From NCBI GenBank assembly GCA_022925895.1, contig JAKSYS010000039.1, positions 115,485-179,484 of the forward strand: a DNA stretch of 64,000 nt. The letters run 5' to 3'. The notes under the pieces were generated by a model that was not told the DNA's origin, did no database searches, and saw only the letters and a program-made list of their open reading frames with translations. Below, piece by piece: positions 13,398 through 24,802 of the stretch; position 1 is the stretch's first letter; every line of letters starts with the position of its first letter. The position numbers and the translations under genes are program-made. This stretch comes from Fragilaria crotonensis. Lineage: Eukaryota > Bacillariophyta > Fragilariophyceae > Fragilariales > Fragilariaceae.

Positions 13398-15266
13398 TTG
13401 TGCACCACATCACCCAGAACACCATTACTCTCAAGAAGCAGTGCCATCGTGATGGAAGCGGTAGAAGCCTCCCCCGTGCCCACTGCCACTAGGCCTAGAC
13501 AGTTCCTGTTCCGTTTTCCCTTGATTGCGAGTGTCATTGCTGTTGCAATTGTGATGTCCATCGTCACCGAGGTGCGGAAGGGAGGCCAGTTGACGCGGTC
13601 TTTCGAAATACCCGACCACCTGTCGGGAAACTCCGGTCCGATTCCAGAAATTGAACAAACGACACGCATTGCCTCTGTTGTCGTGAAGGAGCCACTTCCA
13701 AAGGAGAAGGGAGCATCAAAAGTCAAAAGCCAGAACGACCCAGCTCAAGTTCAACATGTTCCTCAAAAAACCAACTCAAGCACAACAGATGATCCCGAAA
13801 AGTTGGTGGTGAAGGAAGGTAAGACTGAAAAGGATTCAGAAGCAAATCAAGTAACGGAATCCGAGAGGGGCGACGAGAATAGCGAACGGAAGGACAGCGC
13901 ATCGGGCACTGAACAAAAACCGCTCAACATTCTTATCCTCTACGGAGATGATTGGAGACACGATTCGATTGGATCTGCCAATGCGTCGATAGTTAGAACG
14001 CCATTCTTCGATTGGCTTGCAGATCAGGGAGTCAAGTTCGTTCACAACTGTGTCACAACCTCAGTCTGTTGGATAAGCAGGGCTACCTTGTACACCGGAT
14101 TGTACGTCTCGAGACACAAGAGCGACTATCCGCACAAACCCCGATGGTACTCCGGCTGGAACGACGCATGGCCGCAACTGCTCAAAGAAAAAGGATACCA
14201 CCTCGGACACGTTGGAAAGTGGCATTTTCCGGTCGAAGCCTTGGTAAGGAATACCTTCCACCACTTGGATGCATATTATGGCCAACATTGGTACATGGAG
14301 AGGCGTAAACGCATACATTCAACGAAAAAAGATGAAAAGGGGGCTCTCAAGTTCTTACGTAATCGCCCTAAAGACAAACCCTTTTTGCTCGAGGTTTGCT
14401 TTTTTGCTCCCCATTCTGTCGACGGTACGGATGAACAGTATTTCCCGCAAGAAGAGAGTATGTCGTTGTACGAGAACGAGACTGTGGCGGTGCCTATCAG
14501 CGCTACCCCAGATGCATGGACCAAATTGCCGTGGTTCTTCGGGCACCAGAATGAGGGACGGCGTCGTTGGAGGATTCGCTTTGACACACCGGAAAAACAT
14601 CAGCGCATGATGAAGAACTATTTCAGGCTAATCTCGGAAATCGACAAAACATCGGAAGTTATTTACAAGGAATTGGAAGCGCAGAATTTGGTTGAAAACA
14701 CGCTGATCATTTTCACAACAGACAACGGCTTGTATCATTCCGAACACCAACTTGCAGGCAAGTGGTTTCCCCACCAGGAAAGCATCCGCGTTCCATTAAT
14801 CATAAAGGACCCAAGGATGCCGAGGGACAAGATCGGTACTATCAACGATGATTTCACACTGAATATTGACCTCGCATCTACTATTTTGGGAGCAGCCGGT
14901 GTTGAACAGCCGAGCGTAATGCAGGGTCGTGATATTTCGGATTTGTATTTGAAGTCAGTTCCCAAGTGGCGAGAGGAGTTCTTTTATGAGCATCCCGTTC
15001 ACCTTGACACCAGAATAATTCCTGCCTCTACAGCGTTGGTACGCAAGAAGTACAAGTTCATGACATGGCCCGACTACAAGATGGAGCAGCTGTTCGATCT
15101 CGATGCCGATCCGTTTGAACTGCAGGATCTGATCAACTCCACTGAATTGAAAGGAGTGATATCAGAAATGCGGAACAGACACGGGCTCCTTAAGCAAGCG
15201 GCTTTGGAACCAGGTCCAATTGATGAAACTCCAGCACGGCTGCAACGCCAGCTCCTAAATAAATAG
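13398..15266 (+). CDS. Sulfatase (alkaline-phosphatase superfamily), membrane-anchored
   Basis: Intact 622-codon frame for a type I sulfatase that hydrolyses sulfate esters in the secretory pathway or outside the cell. A signal anchor lies at about residues 38-56 (FPLIASVIAVAIVMSIV). A low-complexity acidic/Lys linker runs to about residue 170. The catalytic domain follows, with the metal site YGDDWRHDSIG (about 184-193), the nucleophile motif SVCWISRATLYTG (Cys224), a Lys-His motif HVGKWHFP, and the C-terminal metal/substrate motif TTDNGLYHSEHQLAGKW. The modified-Cys motif is CxISR, not the usual CxPSR. The start may be the second Met at about 13452, because the first 18 residues add nothing recognisable. 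The likely substrate is a sulfated polysaccharide, by inference only. Confidence 0.85.
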   Translation: MCTTSPRTPLLSRSSAIVMEAVEASPVPTATRPRQFLFRFPLIASVIAVAIVMSIVTEVRKGGQLTRSFEIPDHLSGNSGPIPEIEQTTRIASVVVKEPLPKEKGASKVKSQNDPAQVQHVPQKTNSSTTDDPEKLVVKEGKTEKDSEANQVTESERGDENSERKDSASGTEQKPLNILILYGDDWRHDSIGSANASIVRTPFFDWLADQGVKFVHNCVTTSVCWISRATLYTGLYVSRHKSDYPHKPRWYSGWNDAWPQLLKEKGYHLGHVGKWHFPVEALVRNTFHHLDAYYGQHWYMERRKRIHSTKKDEKGALKFLRNRPKDKPFLLEVCFFAPHSVDGTDEQYFPQEESMSLYENETVAVPISATPDAWTKLPWFFGHQNEGRRRWRIRFDTPEKHQRMMKNYFRLISEIDKTSEVIYKELEAQNLVENTLIIFTTDNGLYHSEHQLAGKWFPHQESIRVPLIIKDPRMPRDKIGTINDDFTLNIDLASTILGAAGVEQPSVMQGRDISDLYLKSVPKWREEFFYEHPVHLDTRIIPASTALVRKKYKFMTWPDYKMEQLFDLDADPFELQDLINSTELKGVISEMRNRHGLLKQAALEPGPIDETPARLQRQLLNK

Positions 15267-16102
15267 TCACAATCCAAATCGTCTAATTTGGGGCTATGAT
15301 TGTGGCAGCTAGGAGTCTCAGTTACATTAAGCCAGCACGTGTACGCGAAGTCAGTTGAGAGCCAAGAAGTAGACGACAACAAAACTCACATTTCATTACG
15401 ATCGCAGAATTATCAATGTTGCATCGGGAGATAAGACACAGTATTCATTTGTGTGGCCTTCAATTTTCCAGATATAATGGCCCTCACATGGGAGGTCGCA
15501 TCGATGTGGATTCCCGTTTCAGCATTGCAGCGAGCCCCAATCACCATGCTGGGGGATTTGAATTCTATGCGAGATCATCAAGCAAGTTGGCGACCCCTCC
15601 ACAGAGTTTATTGACAAATTATCAAGCGGCGAGCGTGACGCATTATGACTTCCTAATTCTAGTAAAACAGCGTGTGCGCAACGGCATATTCGAATCTTCC
15701 TCTCGTCATGGACGACTGCGGTCGTTTACATGACTAGAGCTCATGCCGAGTATGTTAATCGATAGCCATGATGAGTTCTGTATCTCTGCGCAATGTATGT
15801 ACGCTCAAAGATTCACTCGAATCCAACATCTATAATGTGCAGGTGCGGAAACTTGGATAAGCGACGAATAAAGATCTTCATGATCATTCCAAGAATCATC
15901 AAATGCACGTGTTGCTTGACTGCTTCTGACGTAAAACACTACTTGAATTATATTCCACCAATTGTAGGCACAAATTGTGGCCATAAATCCAAAAGTTGGT
16001 ACAAAATTCCGAATCCCATCGAAGTCGCCACGTTGGTTTCTGAGGCGGCATCATTTCCTGGACCTTAAAAGCGTTCCCGATTCTCACTCACGGGAGTAAT
16101 AA
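15267..16102. other. Intergenic, convergent 3' ends
   Basis: Between the 3' ends of the sulfatase (+) and O-methyltransferase (-) genes. No recognisable gene or repeat. Confidence 0.5.
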
Positions 16103-17063
16103 CTACAGCGGATCCTGAATATAAACTGTGAACTCTGAACGACGAACAAACGACGAGAGCTGAGCAATGATGGGGAAACGCGTCGTGTCGTAGGCAGACC
16201 ACAATTGCAACGCTGAAGCTGGGCCAAGACTTACCAATTCCGTCCTCGTAAACACGGGGGTCCGTCGCGGCATTCTGCTCCATCTCACTGTATTCGAGAC
16301 ACCCTACTTCCAAGCGCGTCTGAACAATACCTCTCTCTGCAAGGTTCTCCATGTAGCGGCGATAGCTGTCAATGCGTGCAAACAGGACATTATCAGCCAC
16401 AACATGAACCCCTGCTCGGATCAGTTTTGCCTTTTCCAATTCCTGCAGATCGTCCAGGTAGGCATGCTTGTCATGATCCAAAAACACGAAATCTAGCTTG
16501 CATACATTGTTCGCGGACAATAGATCAGTAATCGTTTGATTCTTGCCCATAATGTCCAGGTGAAGGACAGATATTACAGATTCCAACCCCGCCAGACGGA
16601 TCAATTCTTTGGACACCTCAATGAACACTGGGTTGGCCTCCACTGTGTAGACGTGAAAATCGAGACCCGATTGTTGCAGCGTTTCAGCCCACATTATGGA
16701 AGAGTAGCCGCAGTAGGTGCCTAGCTCCAACAACACAAACTTGGAATCGGTAGATGCACGTTTGCTGACACAGTTCTTCAGAGACGACTCGAGTTGGCGG
16801 CCCTTTTCTGGCCCGACGTGCATCATCCAATGCCTTTGGATGCAGAAGGTATCCACTGCCGATCGAACCGCTTGAGAGGTGAACGTCGCTGTGGCTTCGC
16901 ATTGTTGTTGCACGTACAGGACCAACGCTTGTTCTGTGCCCCTATGAAAGGCCAGGACACCACAATCTCGATCTCGAACTCGTGGTGTCTCGCCTACGTC
17001 GTCGACACCTTCATTATCGTCATCACCCTCGTTATCAAAGCATGAAAAGGGATCGTCCGCCAT
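16103..17063 (-). CDS. Catechol-O-methyltransferase-like SAM enzyme, one intron
   Basis: Class I methyltransferase of the COMT family (methyl transfer from SAM to a catechol hydroxyl, Mg-dependent in the family). Seen in order: an acidic N-terminal tail, MMHVGPEKGRQLE (the COMT VGDAKG region), the SAM-binding motif LELGTYCGYSSIMWAE, an acidic end of strand 2 (VEANP), and LDFVFLDHDKHAYLDDL carrying the metal and catalytic residues, then VVADNVL. An intron at 16135-16234 (GTAAGT...TTCAG, 100 bp) joins YEDGI to EFTVYIQDPL and a TAG stop at 16103-16105. This gives the normal C-terminus and 286 aa. Without splicing the frame runs on into a longer, unrelated tail. The natural substrate is unknown. 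Confidence 0.82.
16135..16234 (-). other. Intron of the COMT-like gene
   Basis: Donor GTAAGT and acceptor TTCAG on the minus strand. Its removal gives the conserved DGIE-VY end of COMT proteins. Confidence 0.8.
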
Positions 17064-17359
17064 GATAATGATGTGGATTGACGACTCACGATTGGCAAAG
17101 CGGATGAGTGAAAGTGAGATCTCCCAGGCTGTCCTTTTGATGGGGACATTCGGATGTCACCCGAAATCGCGCACAGACCGAATATCGCTGAAATCATCGC
17201 AACTCGCATCGTTCCATCATAACGAAGCCATTATTGTCGCCTCTACATGTCGAAAGCTTTGATAGCTTTTCATACTGCATAATGCTACAAGCAAGCACAA
17301 CGCTAGTAGTTATTGAAACAATAGCATCTGCATCAACAAAATATGACACCATACTACGT

Positions 17360-17995
17360 CTACTCTTCGTCTGGCATAGTCGCAAGCTTGATGGCTCTTG
17401 CGAGCTTGGAGTTTGGTGCCTTGATGACTCTGGCAACCTTGGTGGGGACTGCCTTGATGGATCCGGCAATCTGGGCGTAAAGTTCGAGCTTGGAAGGGAG
17501 CTTTCCAATGGCATCGACGCCGGCAGCATCGTACACAGTACCCTCGATGATACCTCCAAGAATTTGATGGGTTTCCAACAATTTCGCTTCCTTAAGGAAC
17601 GCGTTGTATGCCTTGATGGTACCCCCGATATCTTCTTCAATAAAGACCCACATGTTGGCACCTGTCAACATGGACGTGGCACATGCGTAATCAGTTCCCT
17701 CCACAGCGCGAGTCATGAGAGTATTCTTCACAACAGAGACAGTAGTCCCTTCAGGGAGAGAGCGTCGCAGCTTTTCCGAATTTTTCACAGTGATGGAACT
17801 GGCGGGGACGGCGAAAACCATTTGCGATTTGTCCAGGAGGTTTTGAATACCAGCGACCTTTTCCTTTTTTCCAGTCAGACTTGTGGCATAGCCTGATCCT
17901 CCGCCAAACAATTCTGTTGTGGGTCTACTGTTTGGGTTCGCGACAAAAGCAGCAGCAGAGCCGATGACGGCCAACAAGAGAACGGTGGCCTTCAT
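17360..17995 (-). CDS. rplJ: Plastid 50S ribosomal protein L10 (nuclear-encoded)
   Basis: L10 forms the base of the L7/L12 stalk of the large ribosomal subunit. The start at 17995 is preferred because it gives a clean signal peptide (MKATVLLLAVIGSAAAF) followed by a short transit region, the bipartite plastid leader of diatoms with Phe at the cleavage site. The upstream in-frame Met at 18016 only adds seven polar residues. The mature part has the L10 core: KKEKVAGIQNLLDKSQMVF, the SEKLRRSLPEGTTVSVVKNTLM helix-strand, and the Ala/Gly-rich region GGIIEGTVYDAAGVDAIGKLPSKLELYAQ. The C-terminus is extended and Lys/Ala-rich. No intron or frame break. Mitochondrial targeting is less likely given the hydrophobic leader. 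Confidence 0.85.
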   Translation of the reverse strand: MKATVLLLAVIGSAAAFVANPNSRPTTELFGGGSGYATSLTGKKEKVAGIQNLLDKSQMVFAVPASSITVKNSEKLRRSLPEGTTVSVVKNTLMTRAVEGTDYACATSMLTGANMWVFIEEDIGGTIKAYNAFLKEAKLLETHQILGGIIEGTVYDAAGVDAIGKLPSKLELYAQIAGSIKAVPTKVARVIKAPNSKLARAIKLATMPDEE

Positions 17996-18850
17996 GGTTG
18001 ATGTTCTGTAGCTCAAAGTAAGTGGTTAGTAACACCTTTGATGTTCTGCGGCCGGTTGATTGCCGTTTCCCTGCAGTATATTTCTAAGCAATCCTACGAG
18101 ACAAGGACTGATGGCAGATTGCGTACTCGTACGTCAGGTCCTGAGCCGTTCAGATGGTGCCGAGTGGCTGTGCCGAGTGCCAAAACAGAAGCACACGGAT
18201 GATTTCAAAGGGAATTTGACGCTGTCTGATCCGGGCATACGCAAGTTTGCCGTGAGAAGTGAATACACAGAGAATTAAAATTCCTTTTCAGATTGACCAT
18301 TTAATACAAGTGGCATCTACCCTAGCACTCCGAGACTCCACTAGTCCACTAGAAGGTAGTTGTACCGTCCTCCGGTATCGTTGTACTCCACTACTCTACT
18401 TCACAATCCAGTAATTCTGCTACAGTAAAAGTCACAGTAGTCCATACTTGTACTCCGAGCTCTGAGTACGAGGTACAATGTGCCCTACTAGTAGCTGTAG
18501 TACTTGTACCTGGTAGTACGTAGTACCCCACGTGTGGAATAAAACGGGCAAATAGAACAATCGGCTTGTGCGGGACTTGTTGACAGGTCTGTCTGACACA
18601 TGTTGTCATACAGACAATTGACGTCGAAATTAGTGTCTGTGAACTGTGAGCGAACAGCGAACACCGTCGAGAGTCTTCTGTTCGTTAGAATTTGCTCCTT
18701 TCCGCCGCAATTCTCCGGTTCGCCGTTACAAGTACCTGTGCTGTTCCAAGCATTGATCCTACCATTCGAGTGCACGTTAGTGAACTCTTATTTCATCCAA
18801 AGCTCTCGTAAAAGGAGAACAATACTAGCAACTCTCCCGCATTACCTCGA
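17996..18850. other. Divergent spacer with GTAC dyads
   Basis: Lies between the L10 gene (-) and the TMEM144-like gene (+), so both promoters should be here. About 18340-18540 is dense in GTAC-based dyads. No gene seen. Confidence 0.5.
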
Positions 18851-20161
18851 ATGCCCGTCTCCATATTTGCTGGGTGCACTCAATGGTGTGGTTGGGCTGG
18901 AGCGCTGTTGGCAATTTTTGGGTTTGGTACCTTTGGCGTACCCATCAAGTTTGCGTCTAGCGTGCATGTCGATCCCCTTGTGATGCAGTCGTACAAGACG
19001 TGGGTATGCTTTCTGTCGTGCTGGTTCGTTTATTTCTTGGGTACGTGCGTTTGTTACTATTGGTACCACTCACAGCTCGTAATCACTCATGCGCATGCTT
19101 CGATATTCTCACGTACATCATCATCCTATCATTTTGATTATCATCGAATATGAAAGGCGAGGATATTCGATGGACACCATGGGGTATTGTGTCGGGAATG
19201 TTTTGGGTTCCAGGTGAGTGAATAGCATTGTGGTAGGATCCGTAAGGTTTGAAATGAGGTGCGTACGCGTCGACTAATTTCTTGCGAAGCTGCTACATGT
19301 GGTATCTATGGAATTAGAAATGCCGGTCTTGCAATATGCACCGGCACTTGGTCATCATGCCAAGTTGTCACTAGCTTCATCTTTGGGATCCTCATTTTCA
19401 AAGAAGAGGTCAAGAATGTATACTACACTGCCTTCGCATTCCTAACATTGGCCGTAGGACTCGTGGGGATGAGCACGTTCTCCAAACCCGCAACGCCGAA
19501 TAGGAAACCAAAAGCAGTAGATGTCGGAGATTCGGAGCTTGAGGAGCGACCAACAACGATGAAGCGAAAGGCTGCGGAAATGGAGCTTCTTGTTGGGGGA
19601 GTAGGTGATTCCAAGGGGGCGCTCGACCAGGAACGCATTGTGCTGTTCTGTGGACGAGTTTCTCTGACCAAACGACAGCTAGGTATTATTGGGGCAGTTA
19701 TAAACGGACTGTGGGGAGGCTTGAATCTAATTCCGCTTCATTATGCTCAGCAAGAAGGATTTGGAGGTGCTGCCTTCCTCGTGTCTTACGCGTGCGGGTC
19801 CATGATTGTCAACACATTTATGTGGATTATTTACTGGTTGCATATGCTGCACCAACGGCGCTACAACTTCCGGGAATCATTTGATTCTCTCCCAGACTTC
19901 CATCTCGACAAGCTGTGGGGGCCTGGTTTTCTTGCTGGTTCACTTTACAGTGTCGCCAATTTTGGTAGTATTCTATCAGTGACTTATCTCGGCCAGGGAG
20001 TGGGTTTTAGTTTATGCCAAGTGCAAATTCTTGTGAGTGGACTATGGGGTATCTTTTTCTTCAAAGAAATCAAGGGTCGAGATACAATCACCAAATGGGT
20101 TATCTCGGCCTGTATTACCGTCTCGGGTATCCTTTTGTTGACAAATCAAAAAGCACACTAA
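18851..20161 (+). CDS. TMEM144-like (DMT superfamily) transporter, two introns
   Basis: Multi-pass carrier of the TMEM144 family, possibly for sugars, by family inference only. Exons 18851-19040, 19157-19213 and 19290-20161 give 372 aa in one frame. The joins restore WFVYFLGEDIRW and GMFWVPAATCGIYGIR across conserved helices. Hallmarks are FGFGTFGVPIK in the first helix, GMFWVPAA, RNAGLAICTGTWSS, LGIIGAVINGLWGGLNLIPL at the start of the second half, and GQGVGFSLCQVQILVSGLWGIFFFKE near the end. A cytosolic loop of about 70 residues (about 19480-19660) separates the two repeats. Both introns use GT-AG borders. No frame break. Confidence 0.8.
19041..19156 (+). other. Intron 1 of the TMEM144-like gene
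   Basis: GTACGT donor and GAAAG acceptor, 116 bp. The join keeps frame. Confidence 0.7.
19214..19289 (+). other. Intron 2 of the TMEM144-like gene
   Basis: GTGAGT donor and GCGAAG acceptor, 76 bp. The join gives VPAATCGIYG. Confidence 0.75.
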
Positions 20162-20654
20162 ATCCACAGCAAACGGAGTCGACTTCTGTCCCACAACCTT
20201 ACATGCTTTAATGTGCAGGCGTTGGTCGAAGGTGCACTCCTATTGTAGTGTTGCATTACAGTACCAGGTTTGTAAAGTATGCTCAAACTAACACACATGG
20301 CTCAGCCGAAGGAAGAGGAGGACGATATCTATTGCGACAACGTGTCGACATCATGGCATCTCAGTGGACTCGTCTCACCCTATTGAAAGCTTGCTTGCTG
20401 GGTAGGGAACGAGAACCACAATGATTCGGTCCATGCGATCTGCTGAGAGGATCTGGCGTCACAACATGGCTCACCGAGTTGGTTGTCATCTCCAATAATG
20501 TTTTCAGAAACTAAGTTTTACAGATGACTCTTGCTATTCTAATTGCAGTTGCTGTATCTGAGCCATTGGACAACCTAATCGCTCCCATTTCTTTGTTTGT
20601 ATAGTCACGTGTGTGCATGGAAGGGGTGCGAGAGAATTCGACAAGGTCACACCA
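20162..20654. other. Convergent 3' spacer
   Basis: Between the stop of the TMEM144-like gene and the stop of the AlgH-like gene. No feature recognised. Confidence 0.5.
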
Positions 20655-21872
20655 CTAAGGCATCATACGATGGTCACCACGGCCAGCATTAGAACGAGCA
20701 ATGTGGACATATTCTTCTCCCAAGCAATGCATGATATCCGACCACAAATCGCCGGAAGCGTCTTCCTCTGCCGTGGGAGCTCCAGCATACCTCAAAATGA
20801 GGTCAGACGAACATGAGACTGGATACCAGACACCTTTGGAAATTTCGCGACTGAGTTGTCCCGCCACCCAGGCGGCGTGTCCCTTGACGAATAGGGCGTG
20901 TTTGGGATTCAATCGATTGATTCGAACTTCATTCATTAGTTCCTCAGAACCACCGACAAAGATGCCAGGAGCGAGCTTGCGAGCACCTTCAACTTCTCCG
21001 AATCCGTGGAGGATAGAGAACTCGTCGGAGTTGACAGGACCGCCATAGGTCACGGGGGCTTTGCTGAAGGCAAGCTTGAGGGAGAGGTCTAGCGTAGTAT
21101 TCTGCATGGCAGCGACTGCCTGGAGGTCTCCTTTCAAAGGTCTGTCGACGAGATTTAAAAAACAATGACGTGAGGTCCATAGAAGAATGACAAACTTGCG
21201 AGTAACGTGTTGGACGTACCTGTTAATAATGATTCCATTTGATCCCTGAGATTCGCTATGGTCAATGATAAGCACAACAGTCTGATGGAAGACACCTCCC
21301 AACTTCTCATTGGCGACGAGGACACATCCTGGTTCAAGATGTGGAATTGTATGCGCCCACCGACGCTTATCAATCGAAACTTTGGAATTCATCAGAATTG
21401 GGAGTTCCTCGCGTGACAGAAAGGGGTCCTCACACTTGAGAAAGTCATCAGAAAGCATGGACGATGCGCCTCCAACTGTGTTACCATCAAAGATATCATG
21501 CTTCCCATTGTTATCCTTGTCCTTCTTGGAAAAGATGGATGAAATAGCATCGGCAAACATGTCACCCAAATCACCTTGTTTGGAAGTGCTCTTCTCTTCT
21601 TTGGCGGAGTTCTCTGTCTTGGAGGTCTCGGAGGATTCAACCTGCTCGCGGGCTACGAGATGCGCTCGGAACAGTCTCCAGTCATTGTTCATGGCATCTT
21701 CCAAACTCTTCTCAATAAAGGCGCGTTCGCTTCGCTTTGCCATGTCCAACGACGAAAATGACGCTCGTTTGGAGTTGCCTGGACGGAGAACGGGAGCGAA
21801 TGCTGCATTTGAGGTGATTAGGGCAGCCACAAGCAGTGCGCGGGTCCATCGTGATGCTGATGCGTAGGTCAT
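20655..21872 (-). CDS. Plastid AlgH/YqgE (UPF0301, DUF179) protein, one intron
   Basis: AlgH/YqgE-family protein. The molecular role is unknown in all lineages I know of. The start at 21872 gives a leader (RALLVAALITSNAAF|APVL) with the plastid-type Phe-Ala-Pro cleavage site. Longer in-frame starts upstream (to 22181) are probably 5' UTR. After a charged linker the family core begins at about 21370: PGCVLVANEKLGG, FHQTVVLIIDHSE, GSNGIIINRPLKGDL, VTYGGPVNSDEFSILH, NPKHALFVKGHAAWVAGQL and GVWYPVSC. A 78-bp intron at 21142-21219 interrupts the INRPL motif. It has no stop and is a multiple of three, so unspliced RNA would also be open. Spliced length is 379 aa. Confidence 0.83.
   Translation of the reverse strand: MTYASASRWTRALLVAALITSNAAFAPVLRPGNSKRASFSSLDMAKRSERAFIEKSLEDAMNNDWRLFRAHLVAREQVESSETSKTENSAKEEKSTSKQGDLGDMFADAISSIFSKKDKDNNGKHDIFDGNTVGGASSMLSDDFLKCEDPFLSREELPILMNSKVSIDKRRWAHTIPHLEPGCVLVANEKLGGVFHQTVVLIIDHSESQGSNGIIINRYVQHVTRKFVILLWTSRHCFLNLVDRPLKGDLQAVAAMQNTTLDLSLKLAFSKAPVTYGGPVNSDEFSILHGFGEVEGARKLAPGIFVGGSEELMNEVRINRLNPKHALFVKGHAAWVAGQLSREISKGVWYPVSCSSDLILRYAGAPTAEEDASGDLWSDIMHCLGEEYVHIARSNAGRGDHRMMP
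21142..21219 (-). other. In-frame intron of the AlgH-like gene
   Basis: GTACGT donor and CGACAG acceptor, 78 bp with no stop codon. Removal restores the conserved INRPL motif. Confidence 0.8.
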
Positions 21873-24802
21873 TGTAAGTCTTTCGCGGAGATGGACGTCA
21901 AGTTGTCGAAATAGAATTCTGAAAATAAATTCGTTCAGAGATTTAAGATGGATCTTTGTAGCTTTGACTTGATGGCAGATGCAGGTCAAGTTGGGAGGGA
22001 GAAAGAGAGTATGAGAAGCTTCTGCTTCCGACGCGCTGTACAAGTAGGCCAAAGACAAGACAGTGGGGAGTGGACTTGGGTTATGTTCTTGCAAGCGTTT
22101 GAAGCCGCAAGCTGTCACAAAGAATTTGATAGATGTTGTTCGTTGTTCTGTTCGTGTCCTTGCTTTCGTAGGGTTCTGCACCGATACCAGAATTTTCTAG
22201 TGAGAATCAGAACCCCACCAGATTCGTGCAGCTTGTGTCAGAGACACTCATTGTATGCATGCGGAGGTCAGCAAAAAGAAAGTTAGCTGCCTTTCTTCAA
22301 ATCCTAAACTACTATTTACCGGCAAAAAATGAGAACTCCTAAGTATGGTATTTGTTAGACCAGAAGGGCAAGATGTCCAAAGAGCCTAATGGTCCAGTAA
22401 ATGGCGGTTTTTCGTTTGCGGGACCGGGCAAGACCGCAAGTAAGTATGATACAAGTACTCATGCTCCAGTACTACAGTACCAGGTACAAGTACATTAAAA
22501 AATGTTCCAGATTAGTCATTGGGTCATTGGTCATTGGTACTTGTACTCTGAGTATCATAGGTGCAGGATGACAGGCGGACGATACCATAAAATACTAAAG
22601 TTAAGCACCATAAATTACAAACAATTCTTTTGTAAGCTAATGGAGCGTGTTCACTGCATATTTCAATTTCATGATATATCTACAAGATGCTATTGGATAC
22701 ATGTAGTAAGAGTCAATGCAGCAGTGCAGCATGATGGGCAAGCAAGAGTCAACAAACACCATACAACGATGGTGAATGGAAGAAAGTGGTTGATGAAATG
22801 GAGGAAAGAAAACGTTGGCTGGTCAACAACCCTTTGTTTGGGCCACTATTCCAGTGTTCTTAACTGAAGCACATCTAGAGAAGCTCTTCTCTCTGAGATT
22901 CACCTTCAAAATTGAGAGCAACATTTGGCTCCATCAGCGCCAATAGAAGTGATGACAAAGCAAACCAAATATGCTTTGAAGTTCAGATTGGCAACGCTTA
23001 AAATTGCATGCTAAGGTTTGTCCATATCACAGCCAGATGATTATGTGGTGTTGGAGACTATGATGAACGCAACATGGCCCAAATTGAAGGACCGCAACTC
23101 TGGAGGTTGACACCCTGGCATCATTGTTTATATGGATAAAGACCAATCCCATGCACCTACAAGAAAAGAAAAGCCTAAGGAATTGTGGGGCCTTGAATTG
23201 AACTACATTCTATGATGAAAAATCAACAAGTGACGCACAACAGAATGCCACATTCACCATGACCATCACTGCACCTGGCATGTTATGAAGCCTCTACTTG
23301 TTTTCAACAAGAGTGGCTGCCGACAAATTTTGTTGATGTATTGTGGCATGAGCTGAGTTTCCATCATGTTGCTGGATGTCATGTTGAACTACTACTCATG
23401 CAGCAAGTCAAAGGCCTGGATGCACGAGATGGTCATGCGTCATGCGGATCTATACCCTATTTGTTGTTGCATTAAACGGGTCATCCTAGGCATGTCATAC
23501 AATAGTTATTCACGGTAGCGTAGGAATTTGTGTACAGTACATGGTTTAATGCAAACAAGCTGAGTTTAATGCATCTTGGGTATTGTTTCCGGTCATGCTT
23601 CCGTGGGTGGATTAAGTCCTTGGCCTCTCATGTATGACAATTGCACCTGGTGGCATTTCTGAAAGCAAAGTTTACATGAGGATGTCATACTGCATACAAG
23701 CAGTTTGTCTGTTCTGTTGTCTGTGACAACGAGTAAAAGAAGCTCATCAGTAAGACCACTCATCGCTAAACCACTGTAAAAATTGCAATGATATCCAAGT
23801 CGACGATGCAAGAAAGAGGTTGCAAGTCTTAACTTTGTTGTTCAGCATAGTGCCAGGCACCATAGGATTGTGGAAAACAGGCAACAAGGCAGAAAAGAGA
23901 AGGCAGTTTAGTAAGAAACTAAGCAAACAAGCTGATGACAAATGCAGGCATGATTTTGTAATGATGAAACTTTCAAAGGTTTGCAATTTCCACTAAAACA
24001 ACTCCAGTGCAGCCAAAATGTGGTATTTGGTTTGGCCACCGCCGTATACCGCATTCCGCATTCGCCCTAATGTAGTTGTAGCTTGTAGCTGCATATCAAA
24101 TTTTACACAGATGGTGCACAGAGTTTCTCTTCACATATCATCAATAGATAGCCTGTGATTGGAAGCAGAAATAACCGAGGCACTCTACCGGTAGCTACAG
24201 TACTATCGGTAGTAACCTGTTACGGTTGTTAGACTACCGTAGTAACATTGGGAATAGCAGTACTGTACTCAGTACTCCAGTAGTAGTAAGTAGTAATGCT
24301 GTAATGTGGATTTTTTAGTGACGACGTGACGACTGACGACCGCTCAAGTTCGGATTGGGAGTTGCGGAGGTCACGGAGAAACCACGTCATGCTGGCGTCA
24401 AGATTGCGCAGATGCACTACAGTTGTCCGGTTAAACGTCACAACAAATTTTTCATTGTGCCCTTTGAAGAATGGGAGGACAAATGGGAGGTTCGCATTGG
24501 CGATTCTACGCTGGTCAGGTACGGAGTCTATTAGTGTGCAATGGTGCAATGGGTAGATAAATCATAAGGTTGTGTCGTCAGAAGTACTTTCTGTTAAAGT
24601 ATATTCACAATTCACAACCATCAATCAATATTCTTCTCATGCCTTACTCTTCCATATATTTATACCTGTCCAGTTGGGAGCGTAGTAATTGTACTGTGCG
24701 TCTATTTCGTAGTAGCCATTGCGTCCTCATCAATTCGTGCATTTTCCCGTAGATTGACCACTAATCACAACGCTCGCACGACGAAGACGAACAACGATAA
24801 CA
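21873..24802. other. Gene-poor, AT-rich stretch
   Basis: The first part is the probable 5' UTR and promoter of the AlgH-like gene. About 22440-22560 is GTAC-rich. From about 22600 to 24000 short open frames in varying phase suggest old transposon remains, but I recognise no domain. About 24180-24300 has more GTAC and ACCGGTA dyads. Confidence 0.4.

Noticed and set aside
17234-17896. 220-codon open frame on the plus strand
   Set aside because: Exactly antisense to the plastid L10 gene. No domain, and the L10 motifs on the other strand are clear.
21310-21867. 185-codon open frame on the plus strand
   Set aside because: Antisense to the AlgH-like gene, without a recognisable motif.
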